In this document: positions 56,791 through 64,000 of the stretch, piece by piece
How positions within the stretch are numbered: the stretch's first letter is position 1
Layout: each line of letters starts with the position of its first letter
The notes under the pieces: model-generated
Databases searched by the model: none
What the model was told of the DNA's origin: nothing
Seen by the model: the letters and a program-made list of their open reading frames with translations, nothing else
Position numbers and translations under genes: made by a program
Source: Periplaneta americana
Lineage: Eukaryota > Arthropoda > Insecta > Blattodea > Blattidae
Direction: 5' to 3'
Length of the DNA stretch: 64,000 nucleotides
Assembly (NCBI RefSeq): GCF_040183065.1
Contig: NC_091128.1
Span: 171,651,244-171,715,243 of the forward strand

Positions 56791-59700
56791 TTGGTGCGTT
56801 TTTTAACAAAAAAGTTATTCTCTTTTTTGCGTCCCAATATTTTGATAGGAGATAATGAGATGTCCTAAGAACCTAGAACTCCACACATTTTTATATAATA
56901 TAATATATCCATTTATACTTCCTGATTGCATAGGAGACGTTTCATTTGGAAATTAATACCACCGTTAAGTACTTTAAAACTTAATGGTTGTTCAGAACAA
57001 GGTTGTAACGATAATTTTTTCGTGTGTTTAGTTAAGTATGGAAAAATGTTGTTTGTGAAGCCCTGTACATGTTGGCATGCCTGTTTTTTCACTAGCGAAG
57101 TTTACTGCATTTCCTCTACCCTAGTGTGTACATTCCAAAAAACAGTGTTAATAAAATAAGTCCTTCTTAAACCATTAATTTTTATTTACCAAAAAAAAAA
57201 ACATTTGTTGGTTACAACCTTGTTCTGGCTATTTAATTAGATTATGTTAAATTAACTTTTTCTGTCTTTATCCTCCCAGCTTTTATTAATCACCTCAATT
57301 TGTGTACGAAAAATAACGAATTATTGATTATGATGTCACATTAATTTATTTCCCCTTTATGTTTTATCACGGTTGGCTAGATTCAAGCTATTTCGTTTTA
57401 AAGATGTCTATAATTTCAGTTATCCAACGTCTGCTATAATTAATTAAATTACCTTAGTAATAGAAATTGTGACAAGATATCTGTAATGTTATACACATAA
57501 GCATTTCACGTTAGAAGTAAATTTCTATGAAGATTTATGCTAGAGAGATTTATGAATTGTATTGCAATGATTTTATGCCTGAATAGGAGAAGCTGAAGAA
57601 CTACAAGGTCGCCTCAAAGCTTCGAGACACAAAGTAATGGACCTGGAGAAAACAGTTTCGTCAACGCAAGAAACAACTCAGAAGTTAGAAAAGTTGACAC
57701 ACGAACTTTCTGCTGAGTTAGAGAAACAGAAAGTTGAACTGATGAAGACAAAGAAACACCTTGGAGAAGCAGAAGAAGAAGTTTCAGAATTGCGTCAAAA
57801 GTTGGATGCGAAGACAAATGACTTCGTGAAGTTGCAACTAGAATTAGAGGAAAAATCATCCCAACTGTCCTTAACACAGGTTCGAGTTCAGCAGGTAAGT
57901 TTAACTTTGATACGGAACTGACTAGTGATAGTTTGATCATCGTAGTAGACAGTTTCAACTTGCGGTAGGTGAGGTGACTGAGGTCTGTTTCAACATCCCT
58001 TACACATTGTTGATTGGCAAATTATAGGATAAGTTGAAACATCCAGATTTCTCAGAAATTCATCTCTAGATGTAAAATTTATGCAAAATTTTTAGAACAA
58101 AAATTATACACATCTTATGAAAGCAAATTAATAGAAGCACAATCTGTGTTTTCAGCATTGGAAGATCATGTGCTGATGAGTACTTCACTGTAAAAATGAT
58201 AATAGAAAACAAAAGAGAGTTTAATAAAAAGACACATTTGGCATTTATCGATTTCAAAAAGGCATTTGACAAAGTTAAGAGAGAAGAATTATTTGAAATC
58301 CTCAAAGATGATGATGATGATGATGTTCCAAACATATTTGCTATTTGGTTCCTGAAATTTTAAATGTTAAGCAAAGAAGCTAGTCACTATCCAACTTGTA
58401 TGTTTTGTCCCATCACCTGCAGCCCCCAACAGATACCCTCCTACCAATTGCCGTGACAGTAGAACTACACTCAGAACTGGTGTAAGTGGACCTATAATGC
58501 CAATAAATTACGAACACCAAATCTAATAAAATGTTACACACTGTGCGTTTGTTAGTGTTAAAAATTTTTGCCACTACACTCACTACTGCTTTCATTGTAA
58601 TTTGTTGTTATGATTTCTATCCTATCCTCTTATCATTCTGACTTCTATATATGTAGTTATCCTCCCATAGATGATGGATCAGCTTTTCTCTCTAAACTTT
58701 ATGACTAATAGAGATAATATATTCTTTGCCTCTCTATTTTTCTTTGTCTTCTTACACTTGAACTCTAAGGCCCGATTGTATAAATCATTTAATCTTAGAT
58801 CAGAGGTTAAATTGATCCTTGTTTCAGCTGAACTTGGAATTTTGTGTTGTATAAAGTCTAATCTGAGATTAATTTGTCTCAAACTAAAGTCAACTTTGAC
58901 TGAAGAAATTTCTCCGATTAAGTTAGATGATCCAAGTTCAGTTATTTCTTTTCTGTTTGAAATATACGAGTGACAGATTGTGCAAATAAAATATCTATTA
59001 TTAATAATATTAATAGATATGATAGGTACATTTATATATATTTCTTTCAATTTCTTGCCTTAATACACAATCTTATATTTTATAAGGCTCTAATGTGTTC
59101 AGCAGTAACAAATAACATAACCTATAATTATATTATGTTTATAACAACCATTAATTATTAATGGATATGATAGGTACATTCATAAATTTTCAATTAACTG
59201 TATTACTAAACGAAAATTGTCGTTTTATAAAGCTTTATTATGTTTAACAGTATCAAACACCATAACATGATAACAACTTGGAGAACAGTCAACCTTCTTC
59301 TTATTGTCCGCCATTATTTACATTGCACAAAAAACCAGTGTCTCCAACAGAATGTACGGAAAGTCGCCAAAAAGTAGTTGTAAAGTCGCTAGATTTCTTA
59401 TTATCAACAAAGAAAGATTAAATTTTGTCACTATGGGATGCTAAAAAGGTCACTAAATCCTTATTTAAGCAATATAAAAGTTAAAAGAAATTGTCGCTAG
59501 ATTGGCAACACTGAACAAACCTGTCCGCGCATCACGTATTTCACCTGTTTATACAATGTTGCCAAATCCTTTTCACGTGAACTTAGATTGCATTTGAACC
59601 AAGGTAATTTGAACGCAGAAAAGTTTTATACAATAGAAGAAGTGTCTGAACTCGGTTCATTTTTCGATCTTCGATCAAAGTTGATCTTTAGTCAGGGAGT

Positions 59701-61763
59701 TTTGTACAATTGGGCCTAACACTCTTAAAATATTCCTAAAAATAGTGCTCCCCAATCAATGATGGGTGATTTCGCATAGAATGGTGATAACTTCGAAATT
59801 GTATGAAATTTTTTTTTTGCAAATGATAGACTTTGTGAATCGTTTGTCATATCACGGATTTGTCAAAGTCATCAACATTAGTAGCGGTCTTTTCCATTGA
59901 TGTTTCTTCACTGGTGCACTCATTGATGTTTCTTCAGTGCCATGTTATTTTTGTTCAAACGAAATCCTCTTCACCTTTGTTAGACACCTCGTTTGCCTCT
60001 GTTACTGTCTGTATCTTATTTTTCACTACTCTGCTTATTTTCTCATAAAATTGTACACATTTAGTCTGCTATATTTTAGTGTAAAAAGTATTGGTGGCAT
60101 CTCGACTGCAGGTCGATTTCTTCTAAGCAACTGAGTATACTTTCCTTGGTGTCAATGCTCCTCCCTTGTCTACCCCAGTCCCTTTGCTTGACCCAACCCT
60201 GCACAGGACCACCACCATAACGGCTCGCTTGCTAACTTCCTCTTTCCTCACAGGTGCCAAAAAGATCTGCGATACTTACAGAGCAACTGGTTGCAGGCTA
60301 GAAGATACTGGATGGTGGCAGAATTTTTTTCTGATGAAAGAGTGATGGAACGGAGAAAAATTCTCTCCGGCACCGGGATTTGAACCTGGGTTTTTAGCTC
60401 TACGTGCTGATGCTTTATCCACTAAGCCATGCCGGATACAACCCCAACGCCGGTTAGAATCGTCTCAGATTAAGCTCCATCTCTTGGGTTCCCTCTAGTG
60501 GCCGCCCTCTGCACTACGTCATAGATGTCTATGAACGCAGGACCGAAGTCCATACATGTGTTGAGGTGCACTCGAATGAGTGACTGGTTGGCCGGGATCC
60601 GACGGTATAGGCGCCGTCTTAAATCACAAAGTGATTTATTACGCATATCATATATATTTTGATGTACCGAAGTACATATGATATTTCCATGCAGATATTC
60701 TGCGTCATCATATGATGAAAGAGTGATGGAACAGAGAAAAATTCTCTCCGGCGCCGGGATTTGAACCCGGGTTTTCAGCTCTACGTGCTGATGCTTTATC
60801 CACTAACCACGCCGGATACAACCCCGATGCCGGTTAGAATCATCTCAGATTAAGCTCCATCTCTTGGGTTCCCTCTAGTGGCCGCCCTCTGCACTACGTC
60901 ATAGATGTCTATGAACGCAGGACCAAAGTCCATACATGTGTTGAGGTGCACTCGAATGATCCGACGGTATAGGCGCCGTCTTAAATCACAAAGTGATTTA
61001 TTACGCATATCATATATATTTTGATGTACCGAAGTACATATGATATTTCCATGCAGATATTCTGCGTCATCATATGATGAAAGAGTGATGGAACGGAGAA
61101 AAATTCTCTCCGGCGCCGGGATTTGAACCGGCGTGGCTTAGTGGATAAAGCATCAGCACGTAGAGCTGAAAACCCGGGTTCAAATCCCGGCGCCGGAGAG
61201 AATTTTTCTCTGTTCCATCACTCTTTCATCATATGATGACGCAGAATATCTGCATGGAAATATCATATGTACTTCGGTACATCAAAATATATAGAATTTT
61301 TTTCGTTGCTAAAACTTCCTGAACAGCCTTTGGATCTACTCAGGATCTTGTCAAATTGAGTACAGAGTTTTTCAGGAGGTGAAAAAACAGGTTTGAAACT
61401 TGTTGCTGATGACGCCATTTCGTTCATGAAACTATAGAGCTCTTCCTTGATGTCCCTGGTGTGCCTTCATGATGTTTGAAGAGGACACCTTTACCTTCAT
61501 AACTGTGTGAGTGAGTGTACACAATGTATAATTATGATTGTAACTCTAAGTTATCTTTTGACTTGCAGCTGATGACGACAGATACATCTGAAGTAGATGG
61601 GCAGTTGGAGACGTTACATCAGCAGAATCTGTCTCTGGAGAAGCAGGTGACAGAACTGCAGCAGACGGTGAAGTCTGTTGGAGCAGAGCGTGATCAGGCC
61701 AGTCAGCAATATCAGCAATATGTACAGCAGCTGAATGGTCAGCTACAGAGTTTAGCCTCCAAG
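39466..61763 (+). CDS. GOLGA2: Golgin subfamily A member 2 (GM130), N-terminal part
   Basis: Six exons: 39466-39513, 46194-46352, 49313-50179, 55477-55672, 57587-57894 and 61569-61763. All are GT-AG with matching phases, giving 591 codons with no stop; the gene continues past the window. GM130 is a cis-Golgi coiled-coil tether that binds p115/USO1 through its N terminus and GRASP65 through its C terminus (not seen). The start [16 protein letters not shown], spliced to LKEYQQKSK, matches the p115-binding N terminus (KLAAAKKKLREYQQ in human). Residues 298-313 ([16 protein letters not shown]) match human SSTESLRQLSQQLNGL. Exons 4-5 ([20 protein letters not shown], then [17 protein letters not shown]) and exon 6 ([14 protein letters not shown]) are coiled coil. 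Exon 3 (289 codons) is mostly low-complexity Ser/Thr-rich. Intron 1 is 6.7 kb and intron 3 is 5.3 kb. Divergent from NTMT1. Confidence 0.94.
40790..41120 (-). mobile_element. Internally deleted Tc1/mariner-like transposon (DUF4817 type)
   Basis: One open frame joins two distant parts of a transposase: the N-terminal helix-turn-helix region ([20 protein letters not shown], then [20 protein letters not shown]) and, directly after RDRKQRVTR, the C-terminal [20 protein letters not shown] with [12 protein letters not shown]. The full protein normally has the catalytic Asp region in between. In GOLGA2 intron 1. Confidence 0.75.
41160..41395. repeat. Short tandem/dispersed repeats beside the transposon
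   Basis: GCATGGAACAGGAACGAAAC followed by AAACTAGACA occurs about four times (near 41190, 41232, 41311 and, degenerate, 41354), mixed with repeats of TAATTAGCACTTAAAA. It is a local array next to the end of the deleted transposon. Confidence 0.6.
41700..42430. repeat. Degenerate TTAGG-like minisatellite
   Basis: About 30 imperfect ~20-bp units of the type TTTAGGTTAGTTTTGGTTTG, split by a family A SINE (41798-42056). TTAGG is the arthropod telomere unit, and TTAGGTTAG recurs here, but the longer unit is not a plain telomere array. In GOLGA2 intron 1. Confidence 0.65.
41798..42056 (-). repeat. SINE, family A copy 4, with 14-bp TSD
   Basis: Full-length minus copy. TTTTGGTTTGTTTA flanks it (41784-41797 and 42057-42070); the duplication lies inside the minisatellite, so the SINE is younger. 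Confidence 0.9.
42912..43160 (+). repeat. SINE, family B copy 3, with 11-bp TSD
   Basis: Family B body and tail flanked by AGTCTTTAAGA (42901-42911 and 43161-43171). GOLGA2 intron 1. Confidence 0.88.
43492..43751 (+). repeat. SINE, family A copy 5, with 9-bp TSD
   Basis: Flanked by TATATTGTC (43483-43491 and 43752-43760). The right duplication runs into the first base of the hammerhead-like core at 43760, so the insertion duplicated the 5' stem of that motif. Confidence 0.9.
43752..43818 (+). ncRNA. Hammerhead ribozyme-like motif
   Basis: Stem I UUGU (43756-43759); core CUGAAGA (43760-43766); extra U; stem II GCCC/GGGC around ACACA; GAAA (43781-43784); stem III AACGU against GUGUU with two G-U pairs and a loop of about 18 nt; the triplet UUA (43810-43812); then ACAA pairing with stem I. 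By hand it satisfies the hammerhead core. The host element is not identified here. Weaker than the 36803 motif. Confidence 0.45.
44005..44160 (+). mobile_element. Pogo/Tigger-type terminal fragment
   Basis: Starts CAGTCAAATGTCGATATAAC after TA, then repeats of the CGAACAT...TTTAACG kind, typical of pogo/Tigger termini. The other end was not found. Confidence 0.5.
44455..44716 (+). mobile_element. Tc1/mariner-like transposase C terminus
   Basis: The frame [48 protein letters not shown]-stop matches the end of insect transposases of the type ...VTPEMLxxVWEELxxRLDxCRxTxGAHIE. The element edge GGATCACCCTGTATA follows at 44702-44716. Confidence 0.65.
44717..46193. other. Unassigned part of GOLGA2 intron 1
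   Basis: No gene or clear element. Frames at 44934 and 45538 (90 codons each) have no recognisable family. A purine-rich GAGAGAGAAGAAAGAAAGAG lies near 45375. Confidence 0.35.
46405..46560 (+). repeat. Possible SINE, family G
   Basis: GTCTGTGGTCGAGTATTTAG then GGTTCAAATCC (B box) give a weak tRNA-like head; no target duplication was found. GOLGA2 intron 2. Confidence 0.4.
47041..47450 (+). mobile_element. R2-like LINE C-terminal fragment
   Basis: After a short frame piece ([15 protein letters not shown]), the frame from about 47087 gives [52 protein letters not shown] and [13 protein letters not shown]. The R-x-D-x-x-A-I...L-D-P-T core looks like a PD-(D/E)XK-type nuclease, as at the C terminus of R2-type non-LTR elements. 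Second copy at 21009-21274. GOLGA2 intron 2. Confidence 0.55.
47497..48630. mobile_element. 1.13-kb near-palindrome with hammerhead-like cores
   Basis: The left arm 47497-47983 and right arm 48152-48630 (about 480 bp each) are near-perfect inverse copies around a 168-bp loop. Outer edges are TGACTATAATTAAGTGTGTG and its inverse. Each arm holds GAAGATGGTA...GUACCGAAAACGTT: on the plus strand at 48521-48546 this is CUGAAGA, U, GGUA hairpin UACC, GAAA; on the minus strand near 47612-47587 the first core base is U. The paired ends and this motif suggest a Penelope-like element that lost its coding part. In GOLGA2 intron 2. Confidence 0.7.
48640..49312. other. GOLGA2 intron 2, no feature seen
   Basis: AT-rich intron sequence up to the acceptor TTCTCTTTCAG at 49312. 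No repeat or exon recognised. Confidence 0.4.
50279..50510 (+). repeat. SINE, family C copy 2
   Basis: tRNA-like head TCGGCCTCGATAGCGTAGTT, B box GGGTTCGATCCTGG, body GCGACAGGCTCATGTCAGTA, end GAGCGTCATTAAATAAACCA. It is the starting point of the tandem duplication that follows. GOLGA2 intron 3. Confidence 0.88.
50313..51513. repeat. Recent tandem duplication, ~587-bp unit
   Basis: Unit 1 (50313-50899) is repeated as unit 2 (50900-51513), nearly identical. The main difference is the CAAT microsatellite: about 4-5 repeats near 50607-50626, about 11 near 51194-51239. Both breakpoints carry CTTTCTG (near 50313, 50900 and 51507), so microhomology-mediated or replication-slip duplication is likely. 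Each unit carries the SINE C body and a LINE 3' end on the minus strand. Confidence 0.85.
50590..50899 (-). mobile_element. LINE 3' end with (TTGA)n tail, unit 1
   Basis: Minus-strand codons for [40 protein letters not shown] and NALCSS, followed by a TTGA-repeat tail. It is cut by the duplication boundary. See the longer copy in unit 2. Confidence 0.75.
51190..51600 (-). mobile_element. LINE 3' end with (TTGA)n tail, unit 2
   Basis: Minus frame 51586-51254 reads [58 protein letters not shown] and [17 protein letters not shown]. This is the C-terminal tail of an RTE-like endonuclease/RT LINE, with a microsatellite 3' tail as usual for that group. No RT domain remains. Confidence 0.8.
51840..51960 (-). 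repeat. SINE, family A copy 7, partial
   Basis: Contains GGTTGAGGGAAAACCCTGAA and AAACCTCAACCAGG, then GAAATCGAACCCAGGC, the inverted family A centre and head, shortened and diverged. Before it, 51700-51790 is a C/T-rich TTGTTCTCC-like array. Confidence 0.65.
52230..52655 (+). mobile_element. LINE-tailed chimeric retroposon, copy 2
   Basis: Same body and LINE-derived end as 20375-20790, finishing GGCATTAGAAAACAACAACA. Its last 65 bp form an inverted pair with the start of the LINE at 52797 on the opposite strand. GOLGA2 intron 3. Confidence 0.65.
52780..54275 (-). mobile_element. Jockey/I-type LINE 3' half with RNase H, open frame
   Basis: Open frame on the minus strand from about 54275 to the stop at 52797, over 480 codons. 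It starts inside the RT thumb ([34 protein letters not shown]), then TYCGEILI, then an RNase H domain: [49 protein letters not shown]. It ends with a zinc-like CPLCN...SEHLKIC tail and [16 protein letters not shown]. RNase H after the RT points to the I/Jockey group. The long unbroken frame means it is young, though 5'-truncated. In GOLGA2 intron 3, antisense to the gene. Confidence 0.85.
54276..55435 (-). mobile_element. RTE-like LINE, family N, copy 2
   Basis: Minus strand. Starts [20 protein letters not shown], then [34 protein letters not shown] (RT active site) and the rest of family N to [14 protein letters not shown], ending in GTAAGT. One frame change near 54785 splits it into 55435-54789 and 54668-54291. 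The upstream endonuclease is missing. It abuts the Jockey/I-type LINE, and its 5' edge lies only about 40 bp from the GOLGA2 exon 4 acceptor. Confidence 0.88.
55923..56190 (-). mobile_element. Possible Tc1-type terminal fragment
   Basis: CAGTCTTGTGCAAATTAATG after TA is a Tc1-like end. CACCCTTGGCATTAATTACC followed by CAGTCGTTTGGGCATACAGT resembles the region near Tc1 ends in insects. No transposase frame of useful length. GOLGA2 intron 4. Confidence 0.45.
56307..56554 (-). mobile_element. RTE-like LINE, family N, copy 3, with 14-bp TSD
   Basis: Only the last ~70 codons ([20 protein letters not shown] onward) and tail remain. Flanked by ATTTCTAGATCATT (56293-56306 and 56555-56568). A dead-on-arrival insertion in GOLGA2 intron 4. 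Confidence 0.9.
56724..56786. repeat. (GT)n microsatellite
   Basis: About 31 TG repeats in GOLGA2 intron 4. Confidence 0.95.
58130..58330 (+). mobile_element. LINE RT fragment (FIDFKKAFD box)
   Basis: [20 protein letters not shown] then [17 protein letters not shown] is the RT motif A region (F-x-D-x-x-K-A-F-D). It ends in a (GAT)n run. A piece of the same LINE type as 23490-24270. GOLGA2 intron 5. Confidence 0.75.
58769..59716. mobile_element. PIF/Harbinger-type non-autonomous transposon
   Basis: Ends GGCCCGATTGTATAAA and the inverse of GGCCCAATTGTACAAA, flanked by TAA on both sides (58766-58768 and 59717-59719), the 3-bp duplication of PIF/Harbinger elements. The inverted similarity continues with variants of GATCAAAGTTGATC / TTAGATCAGAGG. 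948 bp with no transposase frame recognised. GOLGA2 intron 5. Confidence 0.8.
60330..61300. repeat. SINE family E cluster: two tandem minus units and one plus unit
   Basis: Units starting GATGAAAGAGTGATGGAAC at about 60335 and 60714, with a third start at about 61075. Each of the first two has a minus-strand tRNA-like part (B box GGTTCAAATCCCGGC on the complement; A-box TGGCTTAGTGGATAAAGC) plus a 250-bp tail ending GATTTATTACGCATATCATA. The third start switches after ~50 bp into the plus orientation (GGCGTGGCTTAGTGGATAAA at 61131), making a head-to-head inverted pair. The tRNA-like part has the boxes but not a full cloverleaf. GOLGA2 intron 5. Confidence 0.75.
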
Positions 61764-61806
61764 GTATTGTATCTTGCAGCCACAACCATGAACATTGTCC
61801 TTGAGA

Positions 61807-62061
61807 GTCCACGCCTGTGGAGTAACGGCTAGCACGTCTGGCCGCGAAACCAGGTGGCCCGGGTTCGATTCCCGGTTGGGGCAAGTTACCTGGTTGAGGT
61901 TTTTTCCGGGGTTTTCCCTCAACCCAATATGAGCAAATGCTGGGTAACTTTCGGTGCTGGACCCCGGACTCATTTCACCGGCATTATCACCTTCATCTCA
62001 TTCAGACGCTAAATAACCTAAGCTGTTGATAAAGCGTCGTAAAATAACCTACTAAAATAAA
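61807..62061 (+). repeat. SINE, family A copy 6, with 13-bp TSD
   Basis: Full family A copy flanked by ATTGTCCTTGAGA (61794-61806 and 62062-62074), starting only 44 bp after GOLGA2 exon 6. Confidence 0.9.
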
Positions 62062-62245
62062 ATTGTCCTTGAGAATGCCATGTCATTGCAGCATACAGTT
62101 CTCCAATTCAAATAGGATTGAAATTTTTCTGCACTTCATGTTTATACTTCTGTTACCTAGTTGCTTGTTCATCAGCAGTTGTAGAAATTTATTATCATTT
62201 CTTTTCCTAAATTTGAAAGACATGGTGAGGGCCGATAAGCTAATA

Positions 62246-62457
62246 TAATGAAATTAGGAATGGTCAGGGCATCATATTATTTATTCAGTTTAACGTTTTC
62301 GGCTTAATTTTTAGGAATAATTTCTTCTGAAGACGGCTTATTTAAGCAGAAAACGTTAAACTGAATAAATAATGTGACAAGTTTTCTAATAATTAATATA
62401 AGTTAAGAAGATAAGCGCAGACGGACTCTGACCATTCCTAATTTCATTTCTTTTCCT
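62246..62457 (+). mobile_element. Short Penelope-like hairpin with hammerhead-like core
   Basis: Outer inverted pair GAAATTAGGAATGGTCAG / CTGACCATTCCTAATTTC and inner pair TTATTCAGTTTAACGTTTTC / GAAAACGTTAAACTGAATAA. Between them, CUGAAGA (near 62322-62328), hairpin GCUU/AAGC, then GAAA with ACGUU gives the same core logic as the other motifs, though stem I and the cleavage triplet were not resolved. Confidence 0.5.
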
Positions 62458-62566
62458 GCTGAAAAGATGCACACGATGAAATCTTACGTCCTTTATATCA
62501 TACATGGCGTCCTTTTATGCTTATCTGTCATTATTCCTAGGGCCTTCTTTTGTAAAACAAAAATAT

Positions 62567-63344
62567 TGTGACAGCGACGTGAGATTCGAACTCACGACCA
62601 GCGTCCCGCGAGAGAGAGCATATCGCGCGGGCTTCATGAAGCATGAGGGACGGCGCGCGGCGGAGAAGGGAAAGGTCCACGCGACGAGGGGAGAGTGCAC
62701 GCGCAACTGCTGCATGCAGAGTAAGTGGGAATGGACCTTCCAGACCCTTCCAGAAGTGCGTCGAAGTGGAGATATCCAGATAATTCTCTACACACCTGTA
62801 GAAATTTCTCGCAACTATGATTTTGCTATAAAAGAAGAAGCGCCAGCGAACTCGAGCAGTTTTTCAGTTATTCAGTCAGTGAGTAAGCCAGAGCAAGCAA
62901 GCCAGAGTTCGACTCGAGTGTGCGTCCGCATCTGCGTCAGCATCCGAAGGCCTGAGTTCGAGTGCAGTGGACCGCAGTTGGAGGGACCTGAGTTCGAGTG
63001 CAGTGGACCGCAGTTGGAGGGACCCGAGTTCGAGTACAGTGAACTGTCTCTGAAGGTCTGTGGTTCGAGATACTGTGAACTCGAGTGACTGAGATAGAAG
63101 AACTGTGAACTGAGAACTGATAGTTCTGATTTGTAAATAGTGCTTTGTAAATATTAGTTAAGATTAACAGTTCATTGTTGTTCGTACTAGTCCAAGTAAA
63201 TTGTCATTGTCGTCGGTGGAGTTTTATAACGAATATTGTGTTGAGTAAAAATCCAATTGTTGACGAGAGCGTTTAAGGCGAATTGTAGAAAGGAATTATT
63301 GTTGTGACGAATAAATTACATTGTTGTTACTAATAAAATTTACA
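62567..63344 (+). mobile_element. Solo LTR, copy 2
   Basis: A 778-bp unit of the same family as 21275-22027: TGTGACAGCG at the left, TTTACA at the right, flanked by ATAT (62563-62566 and 63345-63348), with TATAAA at 62827 and the 36-bp tandem units near 62950-63030. No interior is present. In the GOLGA2 intron after exon 6, same orientation as the gene. Confidence 0.7.
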
Positions 63345-63637
63345 ATATGTTTAACTTCAGATGAGTTAGCCCAAATATTAATCCATATTTGATTATAGAA
63401 TGAAAGTATGCAAAGTTGACATTTTAAGGGTGTTTATATCGTCAGTAGAAGATAATGCATAACAGACAGACGTCAAATTCTTGTTTTTCTCTTTTGCTAT
63501 CTTCATCAGCATTTTCACATGTATTGATTTAAACATCTAAAGAATGTATCATCACTTAAATTTGTCTCCCTATGTGTTCCTGATGTGCTTAATAATGAAG
63601 CTAATCAACAATGAGAACTAATATATATATATATATA

Positions 63638-64000
63638 CAGGGTGGAAATGAAATAGCCTTGCTGATGTAACAAAAAACTATTAATATACTGGTGAAAAGT
63701 TCATAGTTAAAAAAAAATGTTTTTCCCCACATGTTGAACAACCTCTTATTCGGTAACTATTGCGAGTAGGATCGTGATTTTCGTCCATATTAATAGGAAA
63801 TCTAATAAAGAATAATTTATCCCTCTGGTGTATTTCAATAGCGTAAATGGTTTTCATTAAAATTTAATTTAAAGACCTTTAATTTGAAGCCACTGCAGGA
63901 TGCAAACAAGTTACAATGTCGTGACAGAGAGCAGCTCACCTACCGATACACACCGAGTTCGTTGGCCTCTCACATCTGTATCACGAGAAGAGTGTGTTAG
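63638..64000 (+). mobile_element. Left end of a Tc1/mariner-like element, runs off the window
   Basis: After (TA)n the sequence CAGGGTGGAAATGAAATAGC matches the CAGGGTG-type start of the group whose opposite end, CACCCTGTA, is seen at 35428 and 44716. The remaining 360 bp have no recognised frame before the edge. Confidence 0.5.

Noticed and set aside
61131-61205. Possible tRNA gene
   Set aside because: A and B boxes are present, but the sequence repeats with the same 250-bp non-tRNA tail in neighbouring units and does not give a full cloverleaf; it is a SINE head.
1-64000. CRISPR arrays, operons, bacterial genes or integrated viral genes
   Set aside because: No spaced identical direct repeats, no Shine-Dalgarno-linked gene runs and no capsid or envelope frames were seen; tandem arrays present are satellites or SINE clusters.

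Overview
This is insect nuclear DNA, most likely from a cockroach or close blattodean. I infer this from long introns, five intron-containing host genes of clear animal type, and dense tRNA-derived SINEs, LINEs and DNA transposons of kinds I associate with cockroach genomes. No bacterial, organellar or CRISPR feature was seen. About 90% of the window is intron, intergenic DNA and mobile-element remains.

Host genes, left to right: (1) the last exon of a carnitine acyltransferase, probably CRAT (+, 4735-4962); (2) ARPC5, the p16 subunit of the Arp2/3 complex (-, 5426-9743, 3 coding exons, 152 aa); (3) RpL35 (+, 10065-15394, 4 exons, 123 aa); (4) NTMT1, the alpha-N-terminal methyltransferase (-, 31111-38713, 4 exons, 261 aa); (5) the first six coding exons of GOLGA2/GM130 (+, from 39466, running off the right edge). 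They form two divergent pairs: ARPC5/RpL35 with 321 bp between start codons, and NTMT1/GOLGA2 with 752 bp. From memory, the human orthologues or paralogues (CRAT, ARPC5L, RPL35, NTMT1, GOLGA2) all lie on 9q33.3-q34.11, and ARPC5L/RPL35 are also head to head there. The window therefore looks like a piece of an old animal linkage group.

Layout: 1-4.7 kb is intron or flank of the acyltransferase with hAT, Tigger/pogo, SINE and piggyBac relics. 5.4-15.4 kb is ARPC5 and RpL35. 15.5-31 kb is a gene-poor block: a THAP-bearing P-type element with terminal repeats and target duplication, a DDE transposon split by a SINE, LINE tails, a solo LTR sitting in an R2-like LINE relic, two mariners with a hAT-type MITE inside one, and a repeat that ends in a tyrosine-recombinase-like motif. 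31-39 kb is NTMT1, whose introns hold two Penelope-like inverted repeats, a TTCCGAA-rich transposon and a hAT with an 8-bp duplication. 39.5-64 kb is GOLGA2 with heavily invaded introns, including a ~1.13-kb near-palindrome and a LINE ending about 40 bp before exon 4.

The most unusual signal is a recurring hammerhead-ribozyme-like core (CUGANGA, usually an extra U, a short hairpin, then GAAA) in or beside inverted repeats at about 9.33, 31.56, 36.82, 43.76, 48.52 and 62.33 kb. Three of these can be folded on paper into all three stems plus a cleavable triplet. They fit the hammerheads reported from Penelope-like retroelements, and one copy sits beside a Penelope-type GIY-YIG nuclease relic.
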